DNA of 64,000 nucleotides. Source: Coraliomargarita algicola. GTDB taxonomy: Bacteria; Verrucomicrobiota; Verrucomicrobiia; Opitutales; Coraliomargaritaceae. The stretch is from assembly GCF_033878955.1 (NCBI RefSeq), contig NZ_CP138858.1, positions 496,001 to 560,000 on the forward strand, read 5' to 3'. How positions within the stretch are numbered: the stretch's first letter is position 1; every line of letters begins with the position of its first letter. Positions 17,904 through 27,694 of this stretch are shown here, one piece after another. The notes beneath the pieces were generated by a model that saw only the letters and a program-made list of their open reading frames with translations, ran no database searches and was not told the DNA's origin. A program made the translations under genes and the position numbers.

Positions 17904-18701
17904 TCAGCTGTTTAAGCCACCAATATAGGCACTGCGATACTCACTCGCAGAACGACCGAAGAATTTCCGAAATGCGCGACAGAAGTTTTCCGTATTCGCA
18001 TAGCCAAACTGACTCGCAATAACTTTGATGGGCTCACGACTCGTCACCAAAGCATGTCCGGCTGATCGCATCCTTTTCTGAATAAGGAACTGCCGTGGAC
18101 TCTCTTTCATATGCTCACGAAAAAGCATATGTAAGTGTGATACACTCAAATCTGCTGACTGCGCAACATCATCGAGGCTAATAGGTTCCGCATAATGTAA
18201 ATTGATAAAGTCGATCGCCAGTTGTAATTTGGGATGCACCACCTCGCGATCCAAGCTCTGCCGATACCGCTCCAACTGAAACTGCAAACGCGCCCAGAGC
18301 AAATTCCCAACCACCGAGCGCCTCAAGGCCGCGGAGTGATAAGCATACAGCATTTCATCGGCAAATCGATGCATCACCAGACGATCATCCCACTGAAAAT
18401 AGCTCGGCCAAGGCTCTGCCATAACGCCAGGATCATACTCAAAGTATGCCACTAAACAACTATAATAACCATCACTAGGGCTCTCCGAAACGGTAATCTC
18501 GCCAGAGCCATGCCAGAAAACACTCCCCTCACCATACAATTTCGAGTCCCCATGATTCTTACCGTAGACCGCCCCCTCACGAATGATCTCAAAGCACACC
18601 TGATTGTCCCGAATTAAAGCAGGCGATTTCGACCCACCAACTGGGCTCATATAGCTGGAGAGCTGAACTAAGCGTGGGCATACTCTTGAACCGTTAATCA
18701 T
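17904..18701 (-). CDS. AraC family transcriptional regulator
   Basis: A 265-aa regulator with an N-terminal cupin-like domain (~residues 15-150) and a C-terminal double helix-turn-helix (ISLDDVAQSADLSVSHLHMLFRE; IKVIASQFGYANTENFCRAFRKFFG). ATG 18701 is preferred over TTG 18713. It is divergent from the isomerase and oxidoreductase genes across a very AT-rich 99-bp region, so it probably controls them. It ends 7 bp from the GntR gene, tail to tail. Confidence 0.92.
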   Translation of the reverse strand: MINGSRVCPRLVQLSSYMSPVGGSKSPALIRDNQVCFEIIREGAVYGKNHGDSKLYGEGSVFWHGSGEITVSESPSDGYYSCLVAYFEYDPGVMAEPWPSYFQWDDRLVMHRFADEMLYAYHSAALRRSVVGNLLWARLQFQLERYRQSLDREVVHPKLQLAIDFINLHYAEPISLDDVAQSADLSVSHLHMLFREHMKESPRQFLIQKRMRSAGHALVTSREPIKVIASQFGYANTENFCRAFRKFFGRSASEYRSAYIGGLNS

Positions 18702-18800
18702 AGTTTTAGTCAATATACATTATTCGTCGGCCATGTTATATTATATTTCTCACATTATTATTCATATAATACGACAATAATATAAAATAAACAAAAAACA

Positions 18801-19616
18801 ATGCCCCCACAAATAACTGTTCAACTCTACAGCGTTCGCGACCAAGCCTCAGCCGATTACGAAGGCACGATTCGTAGCATCGCAGACATGGGTTTTGGCT
18901 GTGTCGAACCCGCTGGCTACCCCGGCAGTAGCGCAGAAAAAGCCGCAAAACTATTCCAAGAACTCGGGCTCAGCGCCCCCACTGCACACATTGCGCTACC
19001 GATCGGTGATCAAAAAAATGAAATCATCGAACAAGCTCTCATGATGGGGCACAAATACCTAATCACAGGTTGCCCTCCCGGCTTTCAAGACGCCTACAGC
19101 AGCCTGGACAGCATTAAAGCAACCGCAGACCTCTACTGCCAAGCCGCGGAAAACCTAGCCCCGCATGGCCTACAAGTCGGCTATCATAATCACGATTGGG
19201 ACTTGGGGCTGATTGGGGAGCAACGGAAATATCAACTGTTCCTAGAACAGACACCAGAGACAGTCATCTACGAAGCAGACATATTCTGGGTCGCACGTGC
19301 GGGTCTGGATCCCGTCGCCTTCATCAAGGAGATCGGCGCACGCGGTAAAGCATTACACTTTAAAGATGGCATCGTCTCCACCCAAGAGAAGTTCACTGCC
19401 GCCAAAACCGAGAGTGGTGATGTAATGGTCAGCGACTCCATTCCATTCCGTGCAGCCGGCACCGGTCAGGTCGACTTACTCGCAGCCTACAAAGCAGTCG
19501 AACACGCGGAATACATTGCTGTCGAACTCGACGCCTTCGAAGGCGACATGCTACAAGCAGTCAAACAAAGCTACGACTACCTCACCTCGAACGGCATCGC
19601 TCAAGGCACTAAATAA
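18801..19616 (+). CDS. Sugar phosphate isomerase/epimerase family TIM-barrel protein
   Basis: A 271-aa protein of the xylose-isomerase-like (AP endonuclease 2) superfamily. It starts ITVQLYSVRDQ, the usual first strand of these barrels. Putative metal ligands are seen in GYHNHDWD, in IYEADIFWV and in ALHFKDG. No signal peptide. It is followed 23 bp later by a Gfo/Idh oxidoreductase, a pairing often seen in pathways that oxidise a sugar and then rearrange or hydrolyse the keto-sugar. The exact reaction cannot be assigned. Confidence 0.88.
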   Translation: MPPQITVQLYSVRDQASADYEGTIRSIADMGFGCVEPAGYPGSSAEKAAKLFQELGLSAPTAHIALPIGDQKNEIIEQALMMGHKYLITGCPPGFQDAYSSLDSIKATADLYCQAAENLAPHGLQVGYHNHDWDLGLIGEQRKYQLFLEQTPETVIYEADIFWVARAGLDPVAFIKEIGARGKALHFKDGIVSTQEKFTAAKTESGDVMVSDSIPFRAAGTGQVDLLAAYKAVEHAEYIAVELDAFEGDMLQAVKQSYDYLTSNGIAQGTK

Positions 19617-19639
19617 TCCCCCAACAATCTATTACCCAA

Positions 19640-20749
19640 ATGACAAACAAAGAAACAATCGGCATTGGCATCATTGGATGTGGCAACATCTCAAACGCAT
19701 ACTTCAAAGGCGCGAGCATTTTTGAAGTACTCGAAGTCGCAGCCTGTGCGGACATCAATATGGATGCCGCAATCGCCAAGGCCGAAGAGCACGACTGCCA
19801 AGCTCAAACAGTGGATGAACTACTCGCCAATCCGGCAGTTCAATTAGTCATCAATCTCACCATCCCTGCGGTGCATGCCGAAGTCAGCCTCAAAGCCCTC
19901 AATGCCGGCAAACACGTCTACAGCGAGAAACCGCTGGCCGTAAAGCTGGAAGATGCCGAACAAATCCTCAAGACCGCTGAAGATAAAGGTCTGCTCGTAG
20001 GTTGTGCGCCCGACACCTTCATGGGCGGCGGCTACCAGACTTGCCGTAAGCTCGTCGATGATGGCTGGTTGGGCAAAATCGTCGGCGGCACCGCATTCAT
20101 GATGGCGCGCGGCCCCGAAAGCTGGCACCCGAACCCCGCCTTCTTTTATGAAATCGGCGCAGGCCCCATGTTTGATATGGGCCCCTATTATATTACCGCA
20201 CTGGTGCACCTGCTCGGCCCAGTCAAGCGTGTCAGTGCCATCACATCACGCGCATTTGAAGAGCGCACTGCTACCTGCAAAGAGCAGTTTGGTAAAATCT
20301 TGCCAGTTTCCGTGCCCACCAACTACTCGGGCGTGCTCGAGTTTCACTCCGGCGCAGTGATCAACATGACCATCTCGTTCGACGTGCATAAGCACACTCA
20401 CAGCCCGATCGAACTCTACGGCACCGAAGGCTCACTCAAAGCGCCAGATCCCAACACTTTCGGAGGACCGGTTGAACTTTGGACGCCCAGCACTAAGGAA
20501 TGGAAAGAGCAAAGCTTCAGCCACCCTTACCTCTCCAATTCCCGCAGCATCGGTGCCGCAGACATGGCCTATGCCATCTTGAGCGGCAATCAACGCGCCC
20601 ACCGCGCCAGCGGCGCTCTGGCCTACCATGCGCTTGAAGTCATGCACTCCTTTGAGAAATCCTCGCTCAGCGGAACGAGCACCGAGATCCTGTCGTGTCC
20701 CGCACAGCCGGAAGCCTTACCAATCCACCTAATCGAAGGCCGTTTGTAA
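19640..20749 (+). CDS. Gfo/Idh/MocA family oxidoreductase
   Basis: A 369-aa NAD(P)-dependent oxidoreductase with Rossmann motif GIIGCGNISNAYF at residues ~8-20 and catalytic EKP in YSEKPLAVK. Length is normal. It is co-transcribed with the upstream isomerase (23-bp gap) and followed by a strong terminator, so the two form a complete two-gene unit divergent from an AraC gene. Likely substrate is a sugar or glycoside from the uptake systems nearby. It is only distantly like the oxidoreductase at 6668-7978. Confidence 0.92.
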   Translation: MTNKETIGIGIIGCGNISNAYFKGASIFEVLEVAACADINMDAAIAKAEEHDCQAQTVDELLANPAVQLVINLTIPAVHAEVSLKALNAGKHVYSEKPLAVKLEDAEQILKTAEDKGLLVGCAPDTFMGGGYQTCRKLVDDGWLGKIVGGTAFMMARGPESWHPNPAFFYEIGAGPMFDMGPYYITALVHLLGPVKRVSAITSRAFEERTATCKEQFGKILPVSVPTNYSGVLEFHSGAVINMTISFDVHKHTHSPIELYGTEGSLKAPDPNTFGGPVELWTPSTKEWKEQSFSHPYLSNSRSIGAADMAYAILSGNQRAHRASGALAYHALEVMHSFEKSSLSGTSTEILSCPAQPEALPIHLIEGRL

Positions 20750-20836
20750 GCAGCAAGCGACTCAGCTCAGTGAGTCAAGACATTCGATCTTTTGATAGGC
20801 TGCATCACGCCGTTCACTAAAAGATCTCCAGCAGAG

Positions 20837-20880
20837 GCATCCAGTTAAGTGAATCCACTTAGCTGGATGCTTTTTTTGTT
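20837..20880 (+). terminator. Rho-independent terminator
   Basis: A long hairpin with arms GCATCCAG and CTGGATGC, extended inward by TAAGTG/CACTTA, is followed by seven T. It ends the isomerase-oxidoreductase unit. Confidence 0.9.
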
Positions 20881-20933
20881 ATAGATCCATAAGATCTTGA
20901 AATTTCGAAAACTCGGACCAAAGATTTCCAACT

Positions 20934-21896
20934 ATGCCAGCATTAGACAAGCCCCTCGAGCAACTCGTAAAATACACTACGTCGACGCCCAGACCTAAAG
21001 ATTTCGACACCTTCTGGCAACAGGGCTTACAAGAGCTAGATGCCTTAGATGCGAATGTCAGCTTTAGCCAGGCCGACTTTCAGGTGCCTTACGCCAACTG
21101 TCGCTCCATGCATTTCACCGGCACCGGCGGCGCACGCGTGCATGCACGTATCGCCACGCCATCAACGCTCTCAGGTCCAGCAGGCCCAGCACTCTTATTC
21201 TTTCACGGTTATTCCGGGGCGGCTCCGAGCTGGGTAGAAATGCTCCCTTACGTGGCCGCAGGCTTCACCGTGGCCGGTCTCGATTGTCGCGGCCAAGGCG
21301 GCCTGTCCGAGGATGCCATTTCGACCAAAGGCAACACCCTCCATGGCCATATAATCAAGGGGCTCGATGACGCACCGGAAAAGCTCTACTACCGTAATGT
21401 CTTTCTGGATACGGCACTACTGGCCCGGATTATCATGGCAATGGATCATGTGGACGCCGACCGTGTCGGCGCATATGGCGGAAGCCAAGGCGGTGCCTTG
21501 GCGCTCGCTTGCGGCGCACTAGAGACCCGCGTGAAACGTGTTTACTCCCAATATCCATTTCTCAGCGACTACAAGCGCGTCTGGGACATGGATCTCGACA
21601 AAGATGCCTACGCAGGCCTCCGTGACTACTTCCGCCGCTTCGACCCGCTTCACAAGCGAGAGGACGCTATTTTTGAAAAATTGGGCTACATCGACGTCAG
21701 CCACTTGTCCACCATGATTCAAGGTGAAGTGCTGATGGCCATCACACTGATGGACAACATCTGCCCTCCGTCCACTCAGTTTGCGGCTTACAACGCAATC
21801 AGCACTCCAAAGTCACACCTAATCTACCCGGACTTTGGGCATGAAAATCTGCCAGGAGCCAACGAAGAGGCCTTTCAATTTATGCTAGGGCTCTAG
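20934..21896 (+). CDS. Acetylxylan esterase / cephalosporin-C deacetylase family (CE7) protein
   Basis: A 320-aa alpha/beta hydrolase that removes acetyl groups from sugars. The nucleophile elbow is GAYGGSQGGALAL (Ser ~186), an acid Asp is in TLMDNICPPST and the His in DFGHEN completes the triad; FFHGYSG gives the oxyanion-hole segment. These are hallmarks of the AXE1 family. Length matches and there is no signal peptide, so it works on imported acetylated oligosaccharides. It stands alone after a terminator, next to the sugar genes. Confidence 0.93.
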   Translation: MPALDKPLEQLVKYTTSTPRPKDFDTFWQQGLQELDALDANVSFSQADFQVPYANCRSMHFTGTGGARVHARIATPSTLSGPAGPALLFFHGYSGAAPSWVEMLPYVAAGFTVAGLDCRGQGGLSEDAISTKGNTLHGHIIKGLDDAPEKLYYRNVFLDTALLARIIMAMDHVDADRVGAYGGSQGGALALACGALETRVKRVYSQYPFLSDYKRVWDMDLDKDAYAGLRDYFRRFDPLHKREDAIFEKLGYIDVSHLSTMIQGEVLMAITLMDNICPPSTQFAAYNAISTPKSHLIYPDFGHENLPGANEEAFQFMLGL

Positions 21897-22112
21897 GCGC
21901 ACACGTTATCTCCAAAAGGCTCAGCCACCATCGAAGCGAGCGCGGACGACACATTTGCCACCCCCACACTGCATTCTGGCGAAAAATGTATCATGGTCTG
22001 CACCATCGGCCAGCGAGAGCTCTAAGCTCTACTTCGAAGTCTCGCCCGATCGCCACAAACAGCATCCTTTTGTGCTCGTCGACGTCACTCCACAGCCTTA
22101 ATACAAACCGCT
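21897..22112 (+). other. 216-bp gap with a possible coding remnant
   Basis: No full gene. In one frame, codons up to the stop at 22099-22101 read KLYFEVSPDRHKQHPFVLVDV, which looks protein-like, but there is no start or upstream domain. It may be the tail of a lost gene; confidence is low. Confidence 0.2.
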
Positions 22113-22397
22113 ATGAATAATGAACCACTCACTAGCGCAGAGAAAAAAGAGCTTCGCGGCATCGGCCAACGACTCAAACCACACGTTCACATCGGCAAAC
22201 AAGGCCTCAGTGAAAGCGTGCTAGCCGAGCTCGACACAGCTCTGATCAAAAATGGATTAATCAAGATCCGCTTCGAAGCCGAACGCGAAGCCATCAAGAA
22301 TTATTGTAGCGAAATTTCTAGTAAACTTGAATGCGAATATGTCGGCGGAGTCGGTAAGGTTGGCATTTTTTTCCGTGATATGCCGGAAAAAGCTTAG
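22113..22397 (+). CDS. yhbY: YhbY/CRM-domain RNA-binding protein
   Basis: A 94-aa protein made of a single CRM domain, which in bacteria associates with pre-50S ribosomal particles. Typical segments are LTSAEKKELRGIGQRLKPHVHIGKQGLSE at the start, with GKQG as the loop motif, and YVGGVGKVGIFFR near the end. Length agrees with YhbY. It stands 27 bp before corA. Confidence 0.92.
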   Translation: MNNEPLTSAEKKELRGIGQRLKPHVHIGKQGLSESVLAELDTALIKNGLIKIRFEAEREAIKNYCSEISSKLECEYVGGVGKVGIFFRDMPEKA

Positions 22398-22424
22398 CTT
22401 GTAATTCATGCGTAATTGGCGAAA

Positions 22425-23630
22425 ATGCGACGTGTGAAGCAACCTATCGAATCTGCCAAAGATGTCGCACATGCCACCAGCGGTGCGATCGCCAAGACCG
22501 CGAGTTTCATCACCTCCAGTATTTTGGATCTAGGCAAAGGCGTCTTTGCCCCGATCGGGCACCACCACAGCACGGCCCCACGCGCAGAACCAGGCACTCC
22601 CCCAGGCATTGAGCAGTATATCCACCAGGAAGATACCTCACTCAAAGTCGGGATCACAGTAATCGATTATGGCCCCGACGGCCATAACACCACGACTTTT
22701 GACGACATCCACGAAGCGCTGGCCTTACCAGAACAAGCGAATCCGCACGTGCGCTGGATCAACATAGACGGTCTGCGTCCCAGCGTCGTCAACGCCGTCT
22801 GTCAGCACTACGAGGTACACACCCTCTCAGCCGAAGACGTCATTCACACCTACCAGCGTTCCAAGATGGAGGTATTTGATGACCACATGATCATCATTGC
22901 GCGCCAATTACAACTCGCCAACGACAAGCTGAAGAACGAGCAAATCAGCTTTTTTCTCTTCCAGAAAACCCTCATCACCTTTCAAGAAGTGCCTGGCGAC
23001 GTATTCGAACCCGTTCGTAAACGCTTGGAAAAAAGCACTGGTCGCTTTCGCACCTATCAGGCCGACTATCTCTTCTACGCCCTACTCGATTCTATCGTCG
23101 ACCACCTCTTCCCCATCCTAGAGGCCTATGGCAACGCCATGGAAGAGATGGAGATCGAGATCCTCGAAGACCCGAACGCCCTCAGCCAACAAAAGCTCTT
23201 CTCGATGAAGCGCGACCTCTCCCTACAGCGCCGCGTGCTGTGGCCGATTCGCGAGCTAGTGGACAGCCTCTACCGCGACGAATCCGAACTGATCCACCCC
23301 GAGCTGAAAACTTACTACCGCGACGTGCAGGACCACACCATGCAAGTCATCGACCTACTGGAAACCTACCGTGAGACCGCCTCAGGTCTCACCGATCTGT
23401 ATCAAACCTCAGTCGGCAACAAGATGAACGAGATCATGAAAGTGCTCACGATCATGGCTAGTTTTTTCATTCCGATCACTTTCTTTGCCGGCGTCTATGG
23501 GATGAATTTCGAATACATCCCTGAACTCGGCTGGAAATACGCCTACCCCGTCTTCTGGGGCGGTTGCCTATCGATGACTCTGGGCCTTGCCATCTTCTTT
23601 TGGCGCAAGGGCTGGATTGGCCCCAAATAA
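22425..23630 (+). CDS. corA: CorA-type magnesium/cobalt transporter
   Basis: A 401-aa divalent cation channel. A large cytoplasmic N-terminal domain is followed by two membrane helices at the C-terminus. The selectivity signature YGMNFEYIPELGW lies between them and the protein ends with a basic tail (WRKGWIGPK). I placed the start at ATG 22425; TTG 22416 is in frame and possible. The N-terminal ~75 residues are variable and polar compared with short CorA proteins. No regulatory Mg2+ leader is evident. Confidence 0.94.
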   Translation: MRRVKQPIESAKDVAHATSGAIAKTASFITSSILDLGKGVFAPIGHHHSTAPRAEPGTPPGIEQYIHQEDTSLKVGITVIDYGPDGHNTTTFDDIHEALALPEQANPHVRWINIDGLRPSVVNAVCQHYEVHTLSAEDVIHTYQRSKMEVFDDHMIIIARQLQLANDKLKNEQISFFLFQKTLITFQEVPGDVFEPVRKRLEKSTGRFRTYQADYLFYALLDSIVDHLFPILEAYGNAMEEMEIEILEDPNALSQQKLFSMKRDLSLQRRVLWPIRELVDSLYRDESELIHPELKTYYRDVQDHTMQVIDLLETYRETASGLTDLYQTSVGNKMNEIMKVLTIMASFFIPITFFAGVYGMNFEYIPELGWKYAYPVFWGGCLSMTLGLAIFFWRKGWIGPK

Positions 23631-23768
23631 GCGAGCGGCCTAGTGCATCTCAGTGCGTTTAAATGCACATTACCAGCGACAGCCACCATAGGTACTCCGC
23701 TGTAAGATTTTAAATAACTGCGGGGTTGCACCCATGATAAAGAATGGCAGCGTAGGCCGTTCTAGCCA

Positions 23769-24317
23769 ATGCCGAAACATCCACTCAGTAAACTCAATCG
23801 CTACCGATTACTCTACGTATCAGCCATTGTCGTCTTTGTTCTCGATCAGCTCACCAAAGCCTGGATCTTTAACAATCTAGCGTTGGATAGCTACTATCCG
23901 CCCGAAGCGATTACCGTCATCGATGGCTTCTTCTACATTGTGCACATTGGCAACGAAGGGGCCGCTTGGGGCATGCTCTCGGGCTACGGAGGACTCTTGG
24001 CTCTGTTTGCCCTCATCACCCTCTTTGCGATCTACAAACTACGCCACAGTCTAGAGCTCTACCGCAAACCCATGCAATGGGCCTTCGGTCTACTCATCGG
24101 CGGCATTTTGGGCAATATGATCGATCGACTGATTCACGGCCACGTCATCGACTTCCTCGACTTTCATTTCCCAGTTAACATCCCGTGGATTATGCCGACC
24201 GGACGCTACCCCTCCTTCAATATCGCGGACTGCGGCATCGTGATCGGCACCCTCATTTACCTAATCTTAAGCTTCCGCTCGGAAAGCGCACAAAAAGCCG
24301 CACGGAAAAATATATAA
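23769..24317 (+). CDS. lspA: Lipoprotein signal peptidase (signal peptidase II)
   Basis: A 182-aa inner-membrane aspartyl protease that cleaves signal peptides from prolipoproteins. Four helices are predicted, and the catalytic aspartates stand in GGILGNMIDRL (Asp119) and FNIADCGI (Asp154). The VLDQLTK motif near residue 24-30 is also typical. It matches the several lipoproteins in this window and the lgt gene at 40673. Confidence 0.96.
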   Translation: MPKHPLSKLNRYRLLYVSAIVVFVLDQLTKAWIFNNLALDSYYPPEAITVIDGFFYIVHIGNEGAAWGMLSGYGGLLALFALITLFAIYKLRHSLELYRKPMQWAFGLLIGGILGNMIDRLIHGHVIDFLDFHFPVNIPWIMPTGRYPSFNIADCGIVIGTLIYLILSFRSESAQKAARKNI

Positions 24318-24378
24318 TCTAGCCCGCAACCACCAGCGGAGAAGAAACTCACAGCAAGACTTGACCCAGCTGCAACAA

Positions 24379-24392
24379 TTGATCTACATCAA
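24379..24392 (+). promoter_or_regulatory. FNR/CRP-like palindrome, copy 2
   Basis: TTGATCTACATCAA, a perfect TTGAT-N4-ATCAA inverted repeat, ends 6 bp before the start codon of the sialate esterase gene. It shares 17 consecutive bases with the site at 16635-16648 (opposite strand). So close to the start codon it would more likely repress than activate, unless the true promoter is elsewhere. Confidence 0.5.
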
Positions 24393-24398
24393 TTGCAA

Positions 24399-26414
24399 AT
24401 GAACACAAAGTCAACCCCACCCCGTCTCCTACAAGTTTCCTTCGCCGCCTCATTGCTCCTCTGGAGCAGTCAAACTGCACTGGCAGAGCTCAAGCTGCCT
24501 GCCATCTTCGGCTCCCATATGGTCCTGCAGCAGGAAGGAAAAATCCCTGTGTGGGGCTGGGAAGATCCAGGCGAAACAATTACCGTATCGTTTGCTGGAG
24601 AGTCCGTCGAAACCACAGCAGACGAGTCTGGTCAATGGAAACTCGCCCTGCCTCAAATGGCAACCAGCCATCAAGGGCAAAGCATGACGATCCACAGCAG
24701 TTCAGGCGATCGCATTACATATGAGGACGTATTAGTCGGCGAAGTTTGGATCTGTTCAGGTCAATCCAATATGGAGTGGTCGGTCGCTAACTCAAATAAT
24801 TCAGCAGCAGAAGCTGCAAGCGCACACTATCCGGAAATCCGCTACTTTGACGTCAAAAACGAGCTCGCCTATGAACCGCAAGAAGATTTGACAGGGCACT
24901 GGGTGGTCTGCTCTCCCGACACGGTAAAACGCTTTTCAGCTGTCGGCTATTATTTCGGTCGTCATCTACACTCCGAGCTCGATCGTCCCGTCGGTTTGAT
25001 CAGCACCAATTGGGGTGGCACCATCGCGGAAGCATGGACTAGCAAAGAAGCCTTAATAGAAAACCTCCCCGAATTCACATCAGCAATAGACGCCCTGTCA
25101 GAATTGAAGCTCCGTGAGAAACCATTGGAAGCGAAATTTCAACAAGCATGGGATACCTATAAGAAAAGCTTCCCTGAAATGTATGCCCTGGAAGCCGACC
25201 TCGCAGCAGCGAAATCGTGGACAACTCCCGAACTGGACGACAGCCAATGGGCCACCCTAAATGTTCCGCAAAACTGGGAACAGGCAGGGCACAAAGATTT
25301 GGACGGCATCGTTTGGCTACGTAAGACCATCGAGTTACCCGCGAGCTGGGCAGGCCGCGATTTAGCACTGCATACTGGCCCCATCGATGAAGTCGATGTC
25401 ACTTGGTTCAACAGCGAAGTGGTAGGGCAAACCGGGAACTTAAAGAAAAACATTGTCGAATACTGGAATCAGCCTCGCAGCTACCAAGTGCCCGGCAAAC
25501 TCGTCAAAGCAGGCAAAAACGTAATCGCCATTCGCGTAATGGATGCTCAAGGCCAAGGCGGTCTCTGGGGTGGAGAGCCAGAAAGCATGTACATCGCCCC
25601 AGTGGATGCAGCCGCAGGCGAACAGATCACTCTCGCCAGCGAATGGAAGCTGAAGCCGCAATACGTATTGCCCAAGAAACCGCGCAACCCACTGTCTCCC
25701 AACAAACCTACCGTGCTCTACAACCAAATGATCCAACCGCTCATCCCCTTTGGCATACGCGGCGCGATTTGGTATCAAGGTGAGTCTAACTCCGGACGCC
25801 CGGAACAATATCGCACACTCTTGCCCACCATGATCGCCGACTGGCGTCAGCGCTGGGGCCGAGGAGACTTCCCCTTCCTAGTGGTGCAGCTTGCCAACTA
25901 TCGGGCACGCGATGCGCAGCCAGTCGAAAGCAAATGGGCCGAATTACGCGAAGCTCAAGCCATCACTGCCGCTCAGGACCCCAACACCGGCTTAGCTGTC
26001 ACAATCGATATCGGTGAGGCTAACGACATCCATCCTCGCAATAAGCAAGACGTCGGGCACCGCCTCGGACTCGTCGCTGAGCGCATCGCTTATCAACGTA
26101 ATGTCATTGCCAATGGACCGACTTTTCAGCAAATGAAAGTCGAAGACGACACCGCGATCCTCAGTTTCGACCACGCCACTGGCGGACTCGTCAGCAAGAA
26201 CTCCAAGATCGGTGGATTCGCCCTGAAGGCAGACGACGGTGACTTTGTGTGGGCTCAAGCAGAGATCCATGGCTCTCATATTCACCTCCGGGCCCCAGGC
26301 GTCAACAAGCCCGTCGCGGCACGCTACGCTTGGGCCAACAACCCCGAAGCTCCGCTCTACAACCAAGCGGGTCTACCAATGGTTCCCTTTCGCACAGACG
26401 CGCCCGAAGATTAG
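24399..26414 (+). CDS. Sialate O-acetylesterase-like SGNH hydrolase, secreted
   Basis: A 671-aa exported esterase. A signal peptide (residues ~1-30, LLLWSSQTALA cleavage region) is followed by the family start LPAIFGSHMVLQQ. The catalytic blocks are present: CSGQSNMEWSV, YQGESNSG and DIHPRNKQ. Between the first two blocks lies a beta-sandwich of the GH2 sugar-binding type (around residues 260-410), common in this family. It would remove acetyl groups from sialic acid or other acetylated polysaccharides in the periplasm. ATG 24399 is preferred to TTG 24393. Confidence 0.93.
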   Translation: MNTKSTPPRLLQVSFAASLLLWSSQTALAELKLPAIFGSHMVLQQEGKIPVWGWEDPGETITVSFAGESVETTADESGQWKLALPQMATSHQGQSMTIHSSSGDRITYEDVLVGEVWICSGQSNMEWSVANSNNSAAEAASAHYPEIRYFDVKNELAYEPQEDLTGHWVVCSPDTVKRFSAVGYYFGRHLHSELDRPVGLISTNWGGTIAEAWTSKEALIENLPEFTSAIDALSELKLREKPLEAKFQQAWDTYKKSFPEMYALEADLAAAKSWTTPELDDSQWATLNVPQNWEQAGHKDLDGIVWLRKTIELPASWAGRDLALHTGPIDEVDVTWFNSEVVGQTGNLKKNIVEYWNQPRSYQVPGKLVKAGKNVIAIRVMDAQGQGGLWGGEPESMYIAPVDAAAGEQITLASEWKLKPQYVLPKKPRNPLSPNKPTVLYNQMIQPLIPFGIRGAIWYQGESNSGRPEQYRTLLPTMIADWRQRWGRGDFPFLVVQLANYRARDAQPVESKWAELREAQAITAAQDPNTGLAVTIDIGEANDIHPRNKQDVGHRLGLVAERIAYQRNVIANGPTFQQMKVEDDTAILSFDHATGGLVSKNSKIGGFALKADDGDFVWAQAEIHGSHIHLRAPGVNKPVAARYAWANNPEAPLYNQAGLPMVPFRTDAPED

Positions 26415-26460
26415 CACCGCGAACAAAAGTTTCAAAGAACCCAGCCTAAGCGCTAGAAAT

Positions 26461-27654
26461 TCACGCGTTTTTCGCCTCAATCCAGCGACTCATAAACTCC
26501 GTGCTGCGGTGCTGGTGATGATGGAGCATTTGACCGATAAAATTCTGCTGCCGTCGACGATCCCGCTCGTCGATGGCGGTGCGAATCGATTGCATCAATT
26601 GTGGCTGCCAATGCGCCGCACTAAAGCGTGCCTCACAAAGCGCGCGTTCCCGAGCCTGCCGAAGTTGCCAGGCTGCAAGGTTCTCATAGAGCTCAACGGC
26701 ATCGGCGACCAAGGCGTCCACCTCGGAATGCACCCACTCTTCCTGCGAACAGATACCTTCGGCGGCGATAGGAGTCATCACCGTAGGCGTGCCCGTCAAA
26801 AAGCCGTCAAAGACCTTTCCTTTGAGTCCGGCTCCATAACGCAACGGCGCTAGATTAATCCGATACTTCGCCATTGTCTCCAAGGCATCTTCGGCTCGCC
26901 CTTTGTAGTGAAAACCCTCTTTCGGTGCATGTAATTCACCTGCATAGCGCTCCCCATAGGAGCCGAAGCAATGCAACTCAGCATTCGGCAAGACCGCACG
27001 AATTTTGGGCCAGAGACTCTGTCGACACCAACGCGCGGCATCCAGATTGGGTGGATGCAAAAAACTACCGATCAAAATAAAATGCTCCCGAGCCTCAAAG
27101 CATGCACTGGACTCCGGAAGTGTCACCGCAAACGGCCAATACGAGAGTAGTTCCTCCTCGATTGAGAATTCACGCCGCAAAAGCTCCATCTCGTACTCCG
27201 AAATCATCAAAGTCAAATCGGAGCGGTAAATGGAAGCAATTTCACGCAGCGCAGTTTCGTTCCTCAAATTCAAGGCTGCCCCACTTTTAAGCGCCTGCTG
27301 CCTTGCCATGCGTAGACAATGAAGATCACTGGTATCAAGCACTCGTAGAGCATCCGGGCAGTGCTGAGCCACCCGCCAACCAAATTGCTCTTCGGTCATA
27401 AAGCGGTCAAAAACTACGAGCTCGGGTGCGAGTGAGGCAATCCAATGATCAAAAGCGGAATCATTGACCGCGATATTGTGCGTTTCGACATTGAGCGCAT
27501 CCAAATCGAGCGCATACATACCGCGCTGGGCTGCCGAAGCAAAATGCACCTGCCAGCCCCCCAACTGTAGGGCTGTAATTAAATCATGTGTACGCCGCCC
27601 CGCAGCCGTCGAGCTCGGCTCTGGCCACACTTTACCAATAATGAGGCAATCCAC
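26461..27654 (-). CDS. Glycosyltransferase, GT-B fold
   Basis: A 397-aa protein resembling group 1/4 glycosyltransferases. The N-terminal domain begins DCLIIGKVWPEPSSTAAGRRTHDLI, as in many GT4 enzymes, and the C-terminal domain contains the donor-site region PLRYGAGLKGKVFDGFLTGTPTVMT with the usual glycine/proline-rich loop. GTG is the start; no upstream ATG is in frame before a stop. It follows pilT-like by 40 bp on the same strand. Acceptor and donor are unknown. Confidence 0.85.
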   Translation of the reverse strand: MDCLIIGKVWPEPSSTAAGRRTHDLITALQLGGWQVHFASAAQRGMYALDLDALNVETHNIAVNDSAFDHWIASLAPELVVFDRFMTEEQFGWRVAQHCPDALRVLDTSDLHCLRMARQQALKSGAALNLRNETALREIASIYRSDLTLMISEYEMELLRREFSIEEELLSYWPFAVTLPESSACFEAREHFILIGSFLHPPNLDAARWCRQSLWPKIRAVLPNAELHCFGSYGERYAGELHAPKEGFHYKGRAEDALETMAKYRINLAPLRYGAGLKGKVFDGFLTGTPTVMTPIAAEGICSQEEWVHSEVDALVADAVELYENLAAWQLRQARERALCEARFSAAHWQPQLMQSIRTAIDERDRRRQQNFIGQMLHHHQHRSTEFMSRWIEAKNA

Positions 27655-27694
27655 AGCGAAAATGATCGAAAATGAGCTAGACCGATACGAGGAC

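Noticed and set aside
18719..18782. Possible inverted repeat (ATTATTCGTCG and near-complement) between the AraC gene and isomerase gene
   Set aside because: One arm has an extra base and the whole region is extremely AT-rich, so the match is not convincing as an operator.
24393..24398. TTG start for the sialate esterase gene
   Set aside because: The ATG 6 bp downstream gives the same signal peptide and is the more likely start.
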